64,000 bases of DNA from WRGA01 sp031553395 (lineage in GTDB: Bacteria > Bacteroidota > Bacteroidia > Bacteroidales > WRGA01). Where the stretch lies: assembly GCA_031553395.1 (NCBI GenBank), contig JAVBLR010000016.1, positions 21,684 to 85,683 on the forward strand, given 5' to 3'. The notes under the pieces are model-generated. The model was not told the origin of the DNA. It was given only the letters and a program-made list of their open reading frames with translations, and searched no databases. Made by a program: the position numbers and the translations under genes. Position 1 is the stretch's first letter; every line of letters begins with the position of its first letter. Shown here one piece after another: positions 36,131-45,553 of this stretch.

Positions 36131-37301
36131 TTTGCAGTTTTTTCAAACGGGTTAATGCTTCCACATAATAATAATCAGCATACGTAAGCGGAACATCTAC
36201 TTCGGCATTTTTATTGTAATTTCCCACACTGTGTTTTAGAATAAAGCCTCCATTTGTTCCTACTTCTGCAAGATATGCAGGAGAAGTAAGCGACCGTATT
36301 TGTTGTTTTGCAAATGTTAGCCATTTAGATGAATCTGCACTTTTATCCAACTGGCTCAACTCAATAAGAGCAGATGCCATTATTGCAGCGGCAGATGCAT
36401 CGCGTGGAGCATTGGGTATTTCGGGCGAATTAAAATCCCAATAAGGCACTTTATCTTCCGGCATATTCGGATGATTGATAATAAATGAAGCGATGCTTCT
36501 TGCTTGATCCAAATATTCGGGTTTACCTGTTTCGCGGTACATCATTGTATAGCCATAAACACCCCAAGCTTGTCCCCTCGCCCATGCCGATTCGTCGGAA
36601 TATCCCTGATGCGTATTTTTTGCATGAGGTTTACCTGTAATGGTATCATAAGAAACAACATGAAAACTACTATAATCAAGACGGAAGTGATTTTCAAGTG
36701 TTTTTTTTGCATGTGAATTGGCAATATCCATCAATCTATTTTCGCCTGTTGTTTTTGCAACAAAAATAAGAAACTCCAAATTCATCATATTGTCGATAAT
36801 CACAGGATATTGCCATTTGTCATTCGAGTTCCATGATTGAATAAGCCCCACAATCGAGTCATATCGAGTTGATAAAGACTGAGCGCCTGTTTTCATCACT
36901 TCAAGATATTCCGGATTTTTAGTCAACCTGTAACCGTTTCCGAAACTGCAATAAAGCATAAAGCCAACATCGTGATTCGTTGTTATATCTTTTGCTTCTT
37001 TAACACGAGACGTATATATTTCAGCCTGTTTTTTTAATTCTTTCGTTGGATTATTTTCATACAAATACCATAACACACCGGGAAAAAATCCGGATATCCA
37101 TGCTCTGTAAGAAGATGTTTTTATTTCATTATCTTCGAATGTACGCGGAAGTTGTCCTTCCTCTCCCAAAACTTCTTTTGCCAAAAACAACGATTGTGCT
37201 TCTGCAGTTTTAAATCCTTTTTCAATAACATCACTCATATCATCTGAAGTGCACGACATAAACAAAAGCGCTCCAGCAACAATAGAAAAGAATTTTCTCA
37301 T
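36120..37301 (-). CDS. GH105 unsaturated rhamnogalacturonyl hydrolase, lipoprotein
   Basis: 393 residues. The N-terminus MRKFFSIVAGALLFMSC/TSDDMSD is a lipoprotein signal with acidic residues after Cys. The alpha/alpha-barrel features of GH105/GH88 are present: HDVGFMLYCSFGNGYRL, VIIDNMMNLEFLIFVAK (candidate catalytic Asp), DESAWARGQAWGVYGYTMMY and APRDASAAAIMASALIEL. GH105 removes the unsaturated galacturonate left at the non-reducing end of oligosaccharides by rhamnogalacturonan lyases, so it acts directly after the two PL11 enzymes here. It overlaps the DUF2264 gene and lies 32 nt downstream of the GH43 gene in one operon. GH88 is the alternative family. Confidence 0.9.
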   Translation of the reverse strand: MRKFFSIVAGALLFMSCTSDDMSDVIEKGFKTAEAQSLFLAKEVLGEEGQLPRTFEDNEIKTSSYRAWISGFFPGVLWYLYENNPTKELKKQAEIYTSRVKEAKDITTNHDVGFMLYCSFGNGYRLTKNPEYLEVMKTGAQSLSTRYDSIVGLIQSWNSNDKWQYPVIIDNMMNLEFLIFVAKTTGENRLMDIANSHAKKTLENHFRLDYSSFHVVSYDTITGKPHAKNTHQGYSDESAWARGQAWGVYGYTMMYRETGKPEYLDQARSIASFIINHPNMPEDKVPYWDFNSPEIPNAPRDASAAAIMASALIELSQLDKSADSSKWLTFAKQQIRSLTSPAYLAEVGTNGGFILKHSVGNYNKNAEVDVPLTYADYYYVEALTRLKKLQNEK

Positions 37302-37333
37302 ATTAATCGAATTTTAAACTATTTTTATACGTT

Positions 37334-38338
37334 TTATTGATCGCCCCATTTTTTATTCAAGCGTTTGAGTTCTTTCTCAGTAATACTGATTATACTGCCA
37401 TGCCTCGGATGAAAATCTTTTGTAAAAGACTCCGGTTTTTCTGTAAAATGATATAAATCGGTAGAGCGTTGAAATTCATACCGCCCACTGGAATATAAAT
37501 CATACATCAGAATATATTCATCTGAATTATTCAATTTAAAAACACTTGAACCTTCCACATTTGTCCGGGAATTATGATAAGCATCCAAAAATTCAAAACA
37601 TTCTGTCCATGGCCCTTGCAATGTTTTGGCAGTAGCTTGTTTGATGCCGCTTTTTAATTCTTTTCCATTTTCGTCCTTTTCATTTCCTTTGAAAAAAAGA
37701 TGATATATTCCATCTTTATAAACAATATCAGAGTCGATTCCACCATCTTTTGGAGCAAACATTAATGTCGGTTCATTCTCAAATCCGGTAAAATTCTTAT
37801 TTGCGTAAGCTCCGTAGAAATCAAGTCTGTTTTCATCTTTATATTTTATAGTGAAATATACCAAATACTTACCAACAGCAGGATCATAAATTGTTTGCGG
37901 CGCCCAAATATACCATACATCTTTAAACTTCACGGGATATTGTTTTTCCAACGGAATAATGGAATGTGTCCAGTTAACCAAATCATCAGATTTGAGCAAT
38001 ATGATTCCCGGATTATTTTTCCAACCATTTTTTGCAGTAGACATATCGGTTGCTACCATATAGAAAGTTTTTTCATCTTCTCCGCGCAATATATGAGGGT
38101 CCCGAATACCTCCTGATTGTGATATATCATCTGAATTCAGAATAGGTTCATTATTATTCAATGCTTTCCAGGTTACAGCATCCGAACTTACCGCAAAACG
38201 CAGTTTCTCCTGATGTTGCCTATTTCCGGATGAACCTTCAAAATAAGCAAACAGATAGGCTGTATATTTGTCTTTCTTCTGTCCATTACAAGGAAGAATC
38301 AGAGAGAATAAAATCAATATAAAAAGAATTTTTTTCAT
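37334..38338 (-). CDS. Secreted glycoside hydrolase family 43 enzyme
   Basis: 334 residues with a signal peptide (cut near PCNG/QKKD). Five-bladed-propeller GH43 features: IRDPHILRGEDEKTFYMVAT (candidate catalytic base Asp), VWYIWAPQTIYDP, DSDIVYKDGIYHLFFKGNE (pKa-modulating Asp) and NVEGSSVFKLNN (candidate general acid Glu). The start AYLFAYFEGS resembles GH43 proteins that occur with GH2 and RG-I enzymes. Typical products of the family are arabinose, xylose or galactose from side chains. It lies 9 nt after the PL11 gene and 32 nt before GH105. Which sugar it removes is not clear from sequence. Confidence 0.85.
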   Translation of the reverse strand: MKKILFILILFSLILPCNGQKKDKYTAYLFAYFEGSSGNRQHQEKLRFAVSSDAVTWKALNNNEPILNSDDISQSGGIRDPHILRGEDEKTFYMVATDMSTAKNGWKNNPGIILLKSDDLVNWTHSIIPLEKQYPVKFKDVWYIWAPQTIYDPAVGKYLVYFTIKYKDENRLDFYGAYANKNFTGFENEPTLMFAPKDGGIDSDIVYKDGIYHLFFKGNEKDENGKELKSGIKQATAKTLQGPWTECFEFLDAYHNSRTNVEGSSVFKLNNSDEYILMYDLYSSGRYEFQRSTDLYHFTEKPESFTKDFHPRHGSIISITEKELKRLNKKWGDQ

Positions 38339-38347
38339 TACTATATT

Positions 38348-40282
38348 TTATTTTATAAGGTCTGAACCCAAATAATAACCCAAATGGATGGGAGAATTGT
38401 AACCTACATTCTGATGTATTGCACCTCTGTAATACACATCATCACTCATCAGGTATGGAAATTTATATTCTGTCGGGTGCCATGTAGAAAAAATCATCAA
38501 TTCGATACTTCCCGGCAATGGACGTTTATTATATTCGATTCCGCTCGAATGCCGGCGGGCAATTATTACTTCCTCGCGCCAATCACCCAATATATCGCCC
38601 ATAAAAGCAACATTATTTTTAGAACCATTTGCACATGCCACATCATAAGGTTGCATAGAAAAAACACGGATATTTCCTCCGTTACGATTATACTGGTTAA
38701 TTGCCCTGTTGTCAAACATCTGCCTGTTAAGTGAACCTGTCCACCAGATAGGGAAATTTACCATCGATGCTTTTTCACCACCTGTCGGCTTTCCATTAAT
38801 ATCATAAACAATCCGGTCGTATACCCAAGCTTCGCAACCGGGTGATTCAGGATCAATATCGGCTATCAATGCTCTTCCTTCATCACCGGCTTCATTTGCG
38901 AGCAATGCCCATATTTGTTCGCCTGTACGTGCATCTCGAAGTGACGATCTTGTTTTTCCACTTTCGAAACATTGATAAACCTGTAATCCCGGCCTGCTTG
39001 GATCGAATTTACCTACATGAAGCATATCTCCATGTCCAAGTTTGGTAGAATACAAGCCTTTTCCGTCATGATCGATGGCGCACGCTCCGTATGTAATTTC
39101 GTCGAACCCATCATCATCTACATCGGCAACTGCAAGCTGGTGATTACCCTGACCTATATAATCCTTATAATATTTATTGTTGGCATCGGTATCAAACCTC
39201 CATAACTTGGTCATCTCCGTTCCTACTCCGTTGTATTCCCACGCCTCAAGCACCATCTTGTTGTATACTCCACGACAAGCTACGATTTGCCATTTATTTC
39301 CGGATTTGAGTTTAGCACCCGCAAGCCGGAGGCTATTTGCACGTTTAAAATAATTATCGCCCCATTCTTCGCTTGTTCCTATCGATATATATGGAGCTTT
39401 TGCAAGTTCTGCGCCAGTCATTCCGTCAATTATAGACAAGAATTCAGGAGCATCCCTGTTATATTTGCCTGCTTGTGCGTAATTTATTTTCTTGTCTTTG
39501 TTCGTATCTCCAGTATATCCTCCATCTCCGAAATAAGTTCCTTCGGATGTACGAATAGCTATTTCATCTTTACCATCACCGTTGAAATCGGCAGCGATAA
39601 ATACACAGGCGTTATTATTTGGAATATTCGGTCCGAATACAACTCTCCAAAGGAATGTTCCGTCCAATTTATACGCTTCGAGTATAGCCGGACTTTTAGC
39701 AACGGCATCTTTATTTCCTTTCGCATACTCTCTTGCATGACGTACTACAAGTATCTCATAATTTCCATCTCCATCGAGGTCAGCTACACCGCCATCATTA
39801 ATAATATATTCTTCCGCATCATTAATACGAGGATCTGAAACCGTTTCTTTGAGAAAAATAGAGATATAAGGTTTCTTTTTTGATACCTGATCTGCCGACA
39901 TGGTATATGTATCCAATACCTCGTCACTTCCATGATAACACAATTTATATACATTATCAGTAGAGTAATTCACATAGGTTTCAGGAACCTGAAAATTAGT
40001 AGAATTTACTATTGGTTGCGTATTCATCTTTTTCCAACCAGAGGCATCTTTGTAATAAACATCAAAAGCCGTTTCTTTTGTATCCGAAGGCAACATTCTC
40101 CAACTTAGTAATATTTTTGAGAAATTATCCCTTAAAGCAGCAACATCGGTCAACTGCCCCAACCTTTCATCAGCGATAGAGCCCCAAAAGTGGCGTTTTG
40201 TGTTTCCGGGATTGTTTGCAGTTATACTTGTTGACAAGATAAGTAGTATAAAGCAAATGAATGGTATTAGTATCTTTTTCAT
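38348..40282 (-). CDS. Rhamnogalacturonan lyase, PL11
   Basis: 644 residues, normal size for PL11. Signal peptide (cut near ITAN/NPGN), N-terminal domain with FSKILLSWRMLPSDTKETAF, then the propeller with calcium-binding loops DLDGDGNYEIL, DFNGDGKDEIAIRTSEGTYF, DVDDDGFDEITYGACAIDHD and near the end DILGDWREEVIIARR. It cleaves RG-I backbone by beta-elimination giving unsaturated oligosaccharides for GH105. Unlike the 1531-residue protein it has no repeat region or T9SS tail, so the two lyases probably work in different places, this one in the periplasm or as a soluble enzyme. It is the second gene of the GH2-PL11-GH43-GH105-DUF2264 operon. Confidence 0.93.
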   Translation of the reverse strand: MKKILIPFICFILLILSTSITANNPGNTKRHFWGSIADERLGQLTDVAALRDNFSKILLSWRMLPSDTKETAFDVYYKDASGWKKMNTQPIVNSTNFQVPETYVNYSTDNVYKLCYHGSDEVLDTYTMSADQVSKKKPYISIFLKETVSDPRINDAEEYIINDGGVADLDGDGNYEILVVRHAREYAKGNKDAVAKSPAILEAYKLDGTFLWRVVFGPNIPNNNACVFIAADFNGDGKDEIAIRTSEGTYFGDGGYTGDTNKDKKINYAQAGKYNRDAPEFLSIIDGMTGAELAKAPYISIGTSEEWGDNYFKRANSLRLAGAKLKSGNKWQIVACRGVYNKMVLEAWEYNGVGTEMTKLWRFDTDANNKYYKDYIGQGNHQLAVADVDDDGFDEITYGACAIDHDGKGLYSTKLGHGDMLHVGKFDPSRPGLQVYQCFESGKTRSSLRDARTGEQIWALLANEAGDEGRALIADIDPESPGCEAWVYDRIVYDINGKPTGGEKASMVNFPIWWTGSLNRQMFDNRAINQYNRNGGNIRVFSMQPYDVACANGSKNNVAFMGDILGDWREEVIIARRHSSGIEYNKRPLPGSIELMIFSTWHPTEYKFPYLMSDDVYYRGAIHQNVGYNSPIHLGYYLGSDLIK

Positions 40283-40391
40283 TTTTTATTTGGTGTATTT
40301 TTAATATTTAGCAAATCTCTTTCTATTGTTTTAATTCAAGAAGTTAATCGGAAGATACTGACATTCCAATATCTTCCGATATCTTCTCAAT

Positions 40392-43364
40392 TTATCTATG
40401 CAACGTTTCCAAAAATTCAACCTCAACGATACGCAATTCATTGTTTGTTTTGTCACCACCTTCTGCTTTGAAAAGGTCGAGTTCACCGGCTTTAGGTTCA
40501 ACAACTTCAATAATTTGTCCGAAAGCATCCGCATCATGAGTTGCACCTTTTAAACGAATCGTTATTTTATCGCTCCGAACCGGTTTTACAGATAAATGCA
40601 CATATCCCAAACTTCTTTCCGTATTGCCACTCCAAATAAGTTCATCTCCGGCAAAAATTTCCAACGGGTATGAGCGTTGCCTCCAACCTGTCAACTTAAT
40701 GCAGATATCATCTATTTCAGCCCGTCTTTCCAATTGATAAGTAATCCATGCTGTACTTAACCTTCCGTCGTTTCTCCATTCGCTCAGTTCGTTATCATCA
40801 TAACTTTTAGCAATATCTTCACTATTTACTCCGGCAATGGCATCTTTGATCTTTACATCTACCTTCGAATCCTTATAAGAAGGAGTTAATGGCGTTTCTC
40901 CACGATCAAATCTACTTGAAAGTTTTTCTGCAGGAAAGAATGTACTAAGTCCGTCTTTCACTTCCACAGGAATAGATAAAAACGAAACCTCTTCCGAATC
41001 GAATCCTTTCGCCTCTGCTTTTAGTGTAATATTTCCGGCTATATCCGTAGGACGTATCATAACTCTGGTAATTCCACATTCAACAGGAAGTTCTTTCGCC
41101 AAAACATAATTATCATTTGCTTGAGCAATTCCACCTCTCCATTCGGCAGGCCCTTGCAAATCAAATTTTACCATATCATTGGCAAGCGGACATCTATTCC
41201 CGTTTTCATCCACAATTTCCACTTGTACTAATGCAATATCAGCTCCATCAGCATATACACCTTCAGGTCCGTGCATCAATGTTAATTTCAATTTCTTAGA
41301 ATCTCCTACCGTTTTAATTGAATAACGGCTGAGTTCTTTATTATTTTCATCATAGCTAACAGCTTCAATAGTTCCTTTTTCCCATTGGATTGAATCAAAC
41401 GTAAACAGAAAACGATAATCTTGTTTCCCAAAACCTTTTGATTTCCCATTTACAAACAATTCTACTTTATCTCCTGATGAAACTACATATACAGGCTTAA
41501 CTATCTCCGGCGTATAATTCCAATGTCCGATGATATAGGTGCTTTGATTTTCAACATCGACCCATCCGTCCCACATTACTTTATGAGCGAAGAATCCGTC
41601 TTTTGGAATTCTCAATGGATCTACAACACCACTTCTGCGGTAATTTTCCGCACCACGTCCATACGTCTGCGTATCGGAAAATACAATTTTTGCTCCTCCC
41701 GAATTTACTCTTCTTCCCGTTCCCGGACGTTCGATCCAATAATCATACCATCTGCGAACAAATTCCACGGTCAACATATCCTGATTGTGGTTATATGCAC
41801 TTGCATCTTGCCCTTTATGCAAAGGCCCGTCACCTTCTTTATGAAACGGATAACTGTACGCATCCCAATATTTCCGCAATCCTTCATCCCGGCAATATTC
41901 CGTTTGAATCATCGGATGATGGTCGCTCTTATTGATATACAACATTTCACCTCCCCATTCGGCTTCACGAATATCCAACATTTCACGCGAACCCATTGCA
42001 CGTCCGCCATAAGGGTCATATTTATCCCGAATGGCAACCATATCAAGCATGTGTTCACGGCTTATCGATTCATTCCCCGATTCATAAAACAAAATACTCG
42101 GACTGTTGCGAAGATAAATAATCATGTCCCGCATCAATTCCATGCGTTGTTCCCAACGGCGGCCTTCAATATCTTTTTCTGCATCTCCGGCAGGCATTAT
42201 CTGAATAACACCTGTTCGGTCACACGATTCTACATCCTGTTTCCAAGGCGTAACATGCATCCAGCGATAAAGATTGGCATTGTGTTCAATCATCAATCCA
42301 TTGGAATAATCGCTCATCCATGGCGGTACAGACATGCCCACTCCCGGCCATTCATTGCTCGAACGTTGAGCATATCCTTTCATTTGCAGAACACGATCAT
42401 TCAACCAAACTTTACCTTCTCCAAATCGGGTTTCACGAAAACCGGTTTTGGTTGCTACCTCATCGACAACCTTATTGTCTACGATCAGTTTTGTTTTTAC
42501 ATTATACAAATAACCATAACCCCAACTCCAGAAATGTAAATTACCTAATTCGGCAGATGCTTTTACTGTTGCAGTTTCATTTGGTTTTATAACAACCGGA
42601 TTACCTTTAAATGAACTAACTAACTTTCCATTGTAATCGTATATCTCTACTGCATAATTCACATTACAGGCTTTATCGCGTTCGTTACGTACTTCCGATT
42701 CGGCATTAATTATCGCTTCACGGCTTTTTGTCCGAATATCCGTAGCATAAATATATACACCTGTTGTTTTCAAATTACTGTACAAAGGAAGTGTCTGATA
42801 CAATTTATCGGTAATGTGCAACCATACATTTTTAGGGATTCCTCCGTAGTTGGCATTAAAATTGATATCATTCCATTGAAAAAGGCTTTCTGTAGCACGT
42901 TCTTTATATCTCCAATCATTATCTATTCTTAAGGCAATTACATTTTCGCCACCGAAATTCAAATAAGGAGTCAAATCGAATCCAAAAGCCATAGCCCCAT
43001 TTTCGTGCAATCCAATATGTTTTCCATTCAGATAAACATCGGCAGCCTGACGTACACCTTCAAATTCGACAAATACTTTCTTTCCCTGAGCAGTTTTCGG
43101 AAGTTTGAAATGCTTGCGATACCAGGAAATGGTATCGGTCATATCTTTAATATTTACTTTAAATGCTTCATCTTCATTAAAAGCATGCGGCAACGTGATT
43201 TTTTTCCAATCTTTATCGGAATAATTTTTCACTTCTGCACCTTTAATATTGCCTACCTGTAAGAGCCATTGAGAATTGAAATTGTATTTTTCTCTGTTAT
43301 TTCCGAATACTATAGCCGGAATTACCAAGAAAAGCCAAAATAATTTCAGAGAGGATTTTTTCAT
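40392..43364 (-). CDS. Glycoside hydrolase family 2 enzyme with C-terminal accessory domains
   Basis: 990 residues, signal peptide (cut near VFGN/NREK). Sugar-binding domain (about 28-190), Ig-like (about 200-310), TIM barrel (about 315-600) with acid/base Glu432 in YESGNE and candidate nucleophile Glu489 in IQTEY, then DUF4982-like and Ig-like parts (VEAVSYDENN, DIALVQVEIVDENGN) and a C-terminal discoidin-like domain (STAWITYQLERRAEIDDICI). Secreted GH2 enzymes of this layout are beta-galactosidases or related enzymes acting on plant side chains. It is the first gene of the minus-strand RG-I operon, divergent from the GH43 gene, with paired operators in between. The two GH2 proteins of the window are not close paralogues. 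Confidence 0.9.
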   Translation of the reverse strand: MKKSSLKLFWLFLVIPAIVFGNNREKYNFNSQWLLQVGNIKGAEVKNYSDKDWKKITLPHAFNEDEAFKVNIKDMTDTISWYRKHFKLPKTAQGKKVFVEFEGVRQAADVYLNGKHIGLHENGAMAFGFDLTPYLNFGGENVIALRIDNDWRYKERATESLFQWNDINFNANYGGIPKNVWLHITDKLYQTLPLYSNLKTTGVYIYATDIRTKSREAIINAESEVRNERDKACNVNYAVEIYDYNGKLVSSFKGNPVVIKPNETATVKASAELGNLHFWSWGYGYLYNVKTKLIVDNKVVDEVATKTGFRETRFGEGKVWLNDRVLQMKGYAQRSSNEWPGVGMSVPPWMSDYSNGLMIEHNANLYRWMHVTPWKQDVESCDRTGVIQIMPAGDAEKDIEGRRWEQRMELMRDMIIYLRNSPSILFYESGNESISREHMLDMVAIRDKYDPYGGRAMGSREMLDIREAEWGGEMLYINKSDHHPMIQTEYCRDEGLRKYWDAYSYPFHKEGDGPLHKGQDASAYNHNQDMLTVEFVRRWYDYWIERPGTGRRVNSGGAKIVFSDTQTYGRGAENYRRSGVVDPLRIPKDGFFAHKVMWDGWVDVENQSTYIIGHWNYTPEIVKPVYVVSSGDKVELFVNGKSKGFGKQDYRFLFTFDSIQWEKGTIEAVSYDENNKELSRYSIKTVGDSKKLKLTLMHGPEGVYADGADIALVQVEIVDENGNRCPLANDMVKFDLQGPAEWRGGIAQANDNYVLAKELPVECGITRVMIRPTDIAGNITLKAEAKGFDSEEVSFLSIPVEVKDGLSTFFPAEKLSSRFDRGETPLTPSYKDSKVDVKIKDAIAGVNSEDIAKSYDDNELSEWRNDGRLSTAWITYQLERRAEIDDICIKLTGWRQRSYPLEIFAGDELIWSGNTERSLGYVHLSVKPVRSDKITIRLKGATHDADAFGQIIEVVEPKAGELDLFKAEGGDKTNNELRIVEVEFLETLHR

Positions 43365-43400
43365 GATTTTATAATATAGTTTGATTAATTTTATCCGTTG

Positions 43401-43574
43401 CGAAAGTAGCAGAGTTATTTTTTCTGATATGGCTCTGATGTTGCAATGTATTCAACAATTGTTGCAAAAAAGGTAAAACCCAGCTTGTCTAAGCGCTGAA
43501 AGCAAAGATGCAACATTTGTTCTATAACTTGCAACGAAAGAATAACACGAGAGACAGCACAAACAATACTTTTG
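43401..43574. promoter_or_regulatory. Divergent promoter region with two opposed 21-bp-spaced operators
   Basis: GTTGCAA at 43440-43446 and 43461-43467 (21-bp period) and, inverted, TGCAAC at 43509-43514 and 43530-43535 (also 21). Each pair is 31 nt from a -7 element: TACTTTTG on plus (43567-43574) for the GH43 gene, TACTTTCG on minus (43401-43408) for the GH2 gene. No -33 TTTG is visible. The symmetry suggests one activator dimer per promoter. Confidence 0.65.
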
Positions 43575-43590
43575 CATTGATAACCTCATT

Positions 43591-43723
43591 GAGGCGGATT
43601 TTCCGTTGAAGCATATTTGCAATCCGTCCTCTCAATTATTATAAGGATTTGTAATCCAAAAAAACAAAATAGTATCAGATTGAAAATCCTGATAGTAAAA
43701 AAGTGGGATTACAGATCCCACTT
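43591..43723 (+). repeat. Cluster of four palindromes (REP-like) in the GH43 leader
   Basis: GAGGCGGATT (43591-43600) with AATCCGTCCTC (43621-43631), GGATT with AATCC (43645-43657), TATCAG with CTGATA (43673-43694) and AAGTGGGA with TCCCACTT (43701-43723). Repeated GGATT..AATCC cores resemble REP elements or a structured 5' leader. It fills most of the 43575-43792 stretch before the GH43 start. Confidence 0.5.
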
Positions 43724-43792
43724 ACCCTGTTAAATTTTCAAGTATTTCACTCTCAATAATTCGATTTTTATAAAACTTAATACATAAATGCT

Positions 43793-45436
43793 ATGCGATT
43801 ATCATCATTATTGATTCCTATTTTCTTTCTTACAGGAATGGTTTACGCAACAGAACCTTCCAAGGTATGGGTTGCCGACAATGGCGACGGAAGTTACAAA
43901 AACCCGATTATTTATGCCGATTATTCCGATCCTGATATTTGTCGTGCCGGCAACGATTATTATATAACCGCTTCAAGTTTTAACTGTACGCCGGGCCTGC
44001 CGATACTTCATTCCAATGACTTGGTAAACTGGACTATTATCGGTCATGCGTTAGATAAAGTAGATCCTTCTTCTATTTATGATATTCCACGTCACGGAGG
44101 TGGAGTATTTGCTCCTTCAATTCGCTATCATAATGATTATTTTTACATCTTTTGGGGCGATCCGGATATCGGTATTTATATGGTGCGGACAAAAGACCCA
44201 AAAGGAAAATGGGAAGCTCCTGTGATGGTAAAAGAAGGCAAAGGATTTATCGATCCGTGCCCTTTGTGGGATGATGATGGAAATGCATATTTGATCCATG
44301 CCCTTGCCGGTAGCCGTATAAGACAAAGTTCGTTACTGATAATCAATAGCCTGTCGCCCGACGGAACTAAGGTATTGGACGGACAAGGTCGTGTTGTTTA
44401 CGATGGTCACGGAGTAAATCCCACAATTGAAGGGCCTAAATTATATAAACGCGATGGTTATTATTGGATATTCGCTCCGGCAGGAGGTGTTAAAAACGGT
44501 TGGCAATTAGCCATGCGTTCGCGCGATATTTTTGGTCCTTATGAATCCCGCACGGTTATGGCGCGTGGAACAACCAACATAAACGGGCCTCATCAAGGCG
44601 GATGGGTAACAACACCGGATGGTAAAGAAGATTGGTTTATACATTTTCAGGATAAAGATGCTTACGGACGTATAATCCACCTTCAACCAATGAATTGGAA
44701 CAAAGATGGTTGGCCGATAATTGGAATTGATAAAGATGGAAAAGGAATAGGCGAACCGGTTACAACCTATCGTAAGCCAAATGTAGGTAAAACCTACCCA
44801 ATAGCTACACCTCAGGAAAGTGATGAATTCAACAACCGGACACTCGGACTTCAATGGCAGTGGCATGCCAACCCTTACATATATTGGTATTACCCTGCCG
44901 GAGAGAATGGAAATTTGAGATTATTTTCAACAGTACAACGCGGAAACGATTATGGCAATATGTTTGATTGTCCCAATTTGTTGCTTCAGAAATTTCCTAC
45001 CGAAGAATTTTCAGTTGTTACAAAAGCAACGTTTACCCCATCAAGCAGAGCAGTTGGCGAGCGCGGAGGCCTTATTGTTATGGGTTATGATTATGCCATG
45101 CTGATATTTGAGAATACGTCAAATGGCGTAACACTCTCAGCTATTGAATGTCATGAAGCGGATAAGAAAAATCCGGAAAGTATTATTGCAACCGAAAAAC
45201 TCGATGCCCCTACCCCTACTGCTTGGTTACGCGTGGATGTTCGTAGCGGAGGCAAATGTACTTTCTTCTATAGCCTGAACGGCAAACAATTTAAATCACT
45301 TGGAGGAGAATTTACTGCCAAACAAGGTCGATGGATAGGAGCCAAAGTTGGTTTATTCTGCAACCGTCCCGAAATTTCAGGTGCCGGAGGATGGCTGGAT
45401 GTAGATTACTTTAGAGTTGAGAAATTAGGGAAATAA
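43793..45436 (+). CDS. Secreted GH43 enzyme with C-terminal beta-sandwich
   Basis: 547 residues. Signal peptide (cut near VYAT/EPSK). GH43 propeller (about 30-320): YSDPDICRAGNDYYITASSF (catalytic base Asp), GFIDPCPLWDDDGNAYLIHA (second Asp) and NPTIEGPKLYKRDGYYWIFA (general acid Glu). The C-terminal 200 residues (DEFNNRTLGLQWQWHANP...FYSLNGKQFKSLGGEF, GWLDVDYFRVEKL) form the concanavalin-like domain of the beta-xylosidase/arabinofuranosidase branch. Reads away from the GH2 operon with its own operator and a structured 5' leader of about 210 nt. Likely removes arabinose or xylose from pectin or xylan side chains. A hairpin at 45461-45496 separates it from nagB. Confidence 0.9.
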   Translation: MRLSSLLIPIFFLTGMVYATEPSKVWVADNGDGSYKNPIIYADYSDPDICRAGNDYYITASSFNCTPGLPILHSNDLVNWTIIGHALDKVDPSSIYDIPRHGGGVFAPSIRYHNDYFYIFWGDPDIGIYMVRTKDPKGKWEAPVMVKEGKGFIDPCPLWDDDGNAYLIHALAGSRIRQSSLLIINSLSPDGTKVLDGQGRVVYDGHGVNPTIEGPKLYKRDGYYWIFAPAGGVKNGWQLAMRSRDIFGPYESRTVMARGTTNINGPHQGGWVTTPDGKEDWFIHFQDKDAYGRIIHLQPMNWNKDGWPIIGIDKDGKGIGEPVTTYRKPNVGKTYPIATPQESDEFNNRTLGLQWQWHANPYIYWYYPAGENGNLRLFSTVQRGNDYGNMFDCPNLLLQKFPTEEFSVVTKATFTPSSRAVGERGGLIVMGYDYAMLIFENTSNGVTLSAIECHEADKKNPESIIATEKLDAPTPTAWLRVDVRSGGKCTFFYSLNGKQFKSLGGEFTAKQGRWIGAKVGLFCNRPEISGAGGWLDVDYFRVEKLGK

Positions 45437-45460
45437 TTAATTTAGAATGCAAATTAGACG

Positions 45461-45496
45461 GATTATCACGGATTTTAAATTTAATCTGTGATAATC
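45461..45496. terminator. Hairpin between convergent GH43 and nagB
   Basis: GATTATCACGGATT (45461-45474) pairs with AATCTGTGATAATC (45483-45496) around an 8-nt AT loop; one G:U or mismatch. Further AATCCGTG follows. It fits a bidirectional terminator, although no long T run is present. Confidence 0.6.
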
Positions 45497-45553
45497 TTGT
45501 TCAATCCGTGTTATCTGCGTTTCTATTAAGACACTACATTGTCCAGCAATAAG

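Noticed and set aside
39287..39838. 183-codon plus-strand ORF opposite PL11
   Set aside because: Shadow of the PL11 gene, Cys/Ile/Ser-rich with no domain.
41523..42539. 338-codon plus-strand ORF
   Set aside because: It lies entirely antisense to the GH2 gene with intact catalytic motifs, has no recognisable domain and an unusual His/Phe-rich composition.
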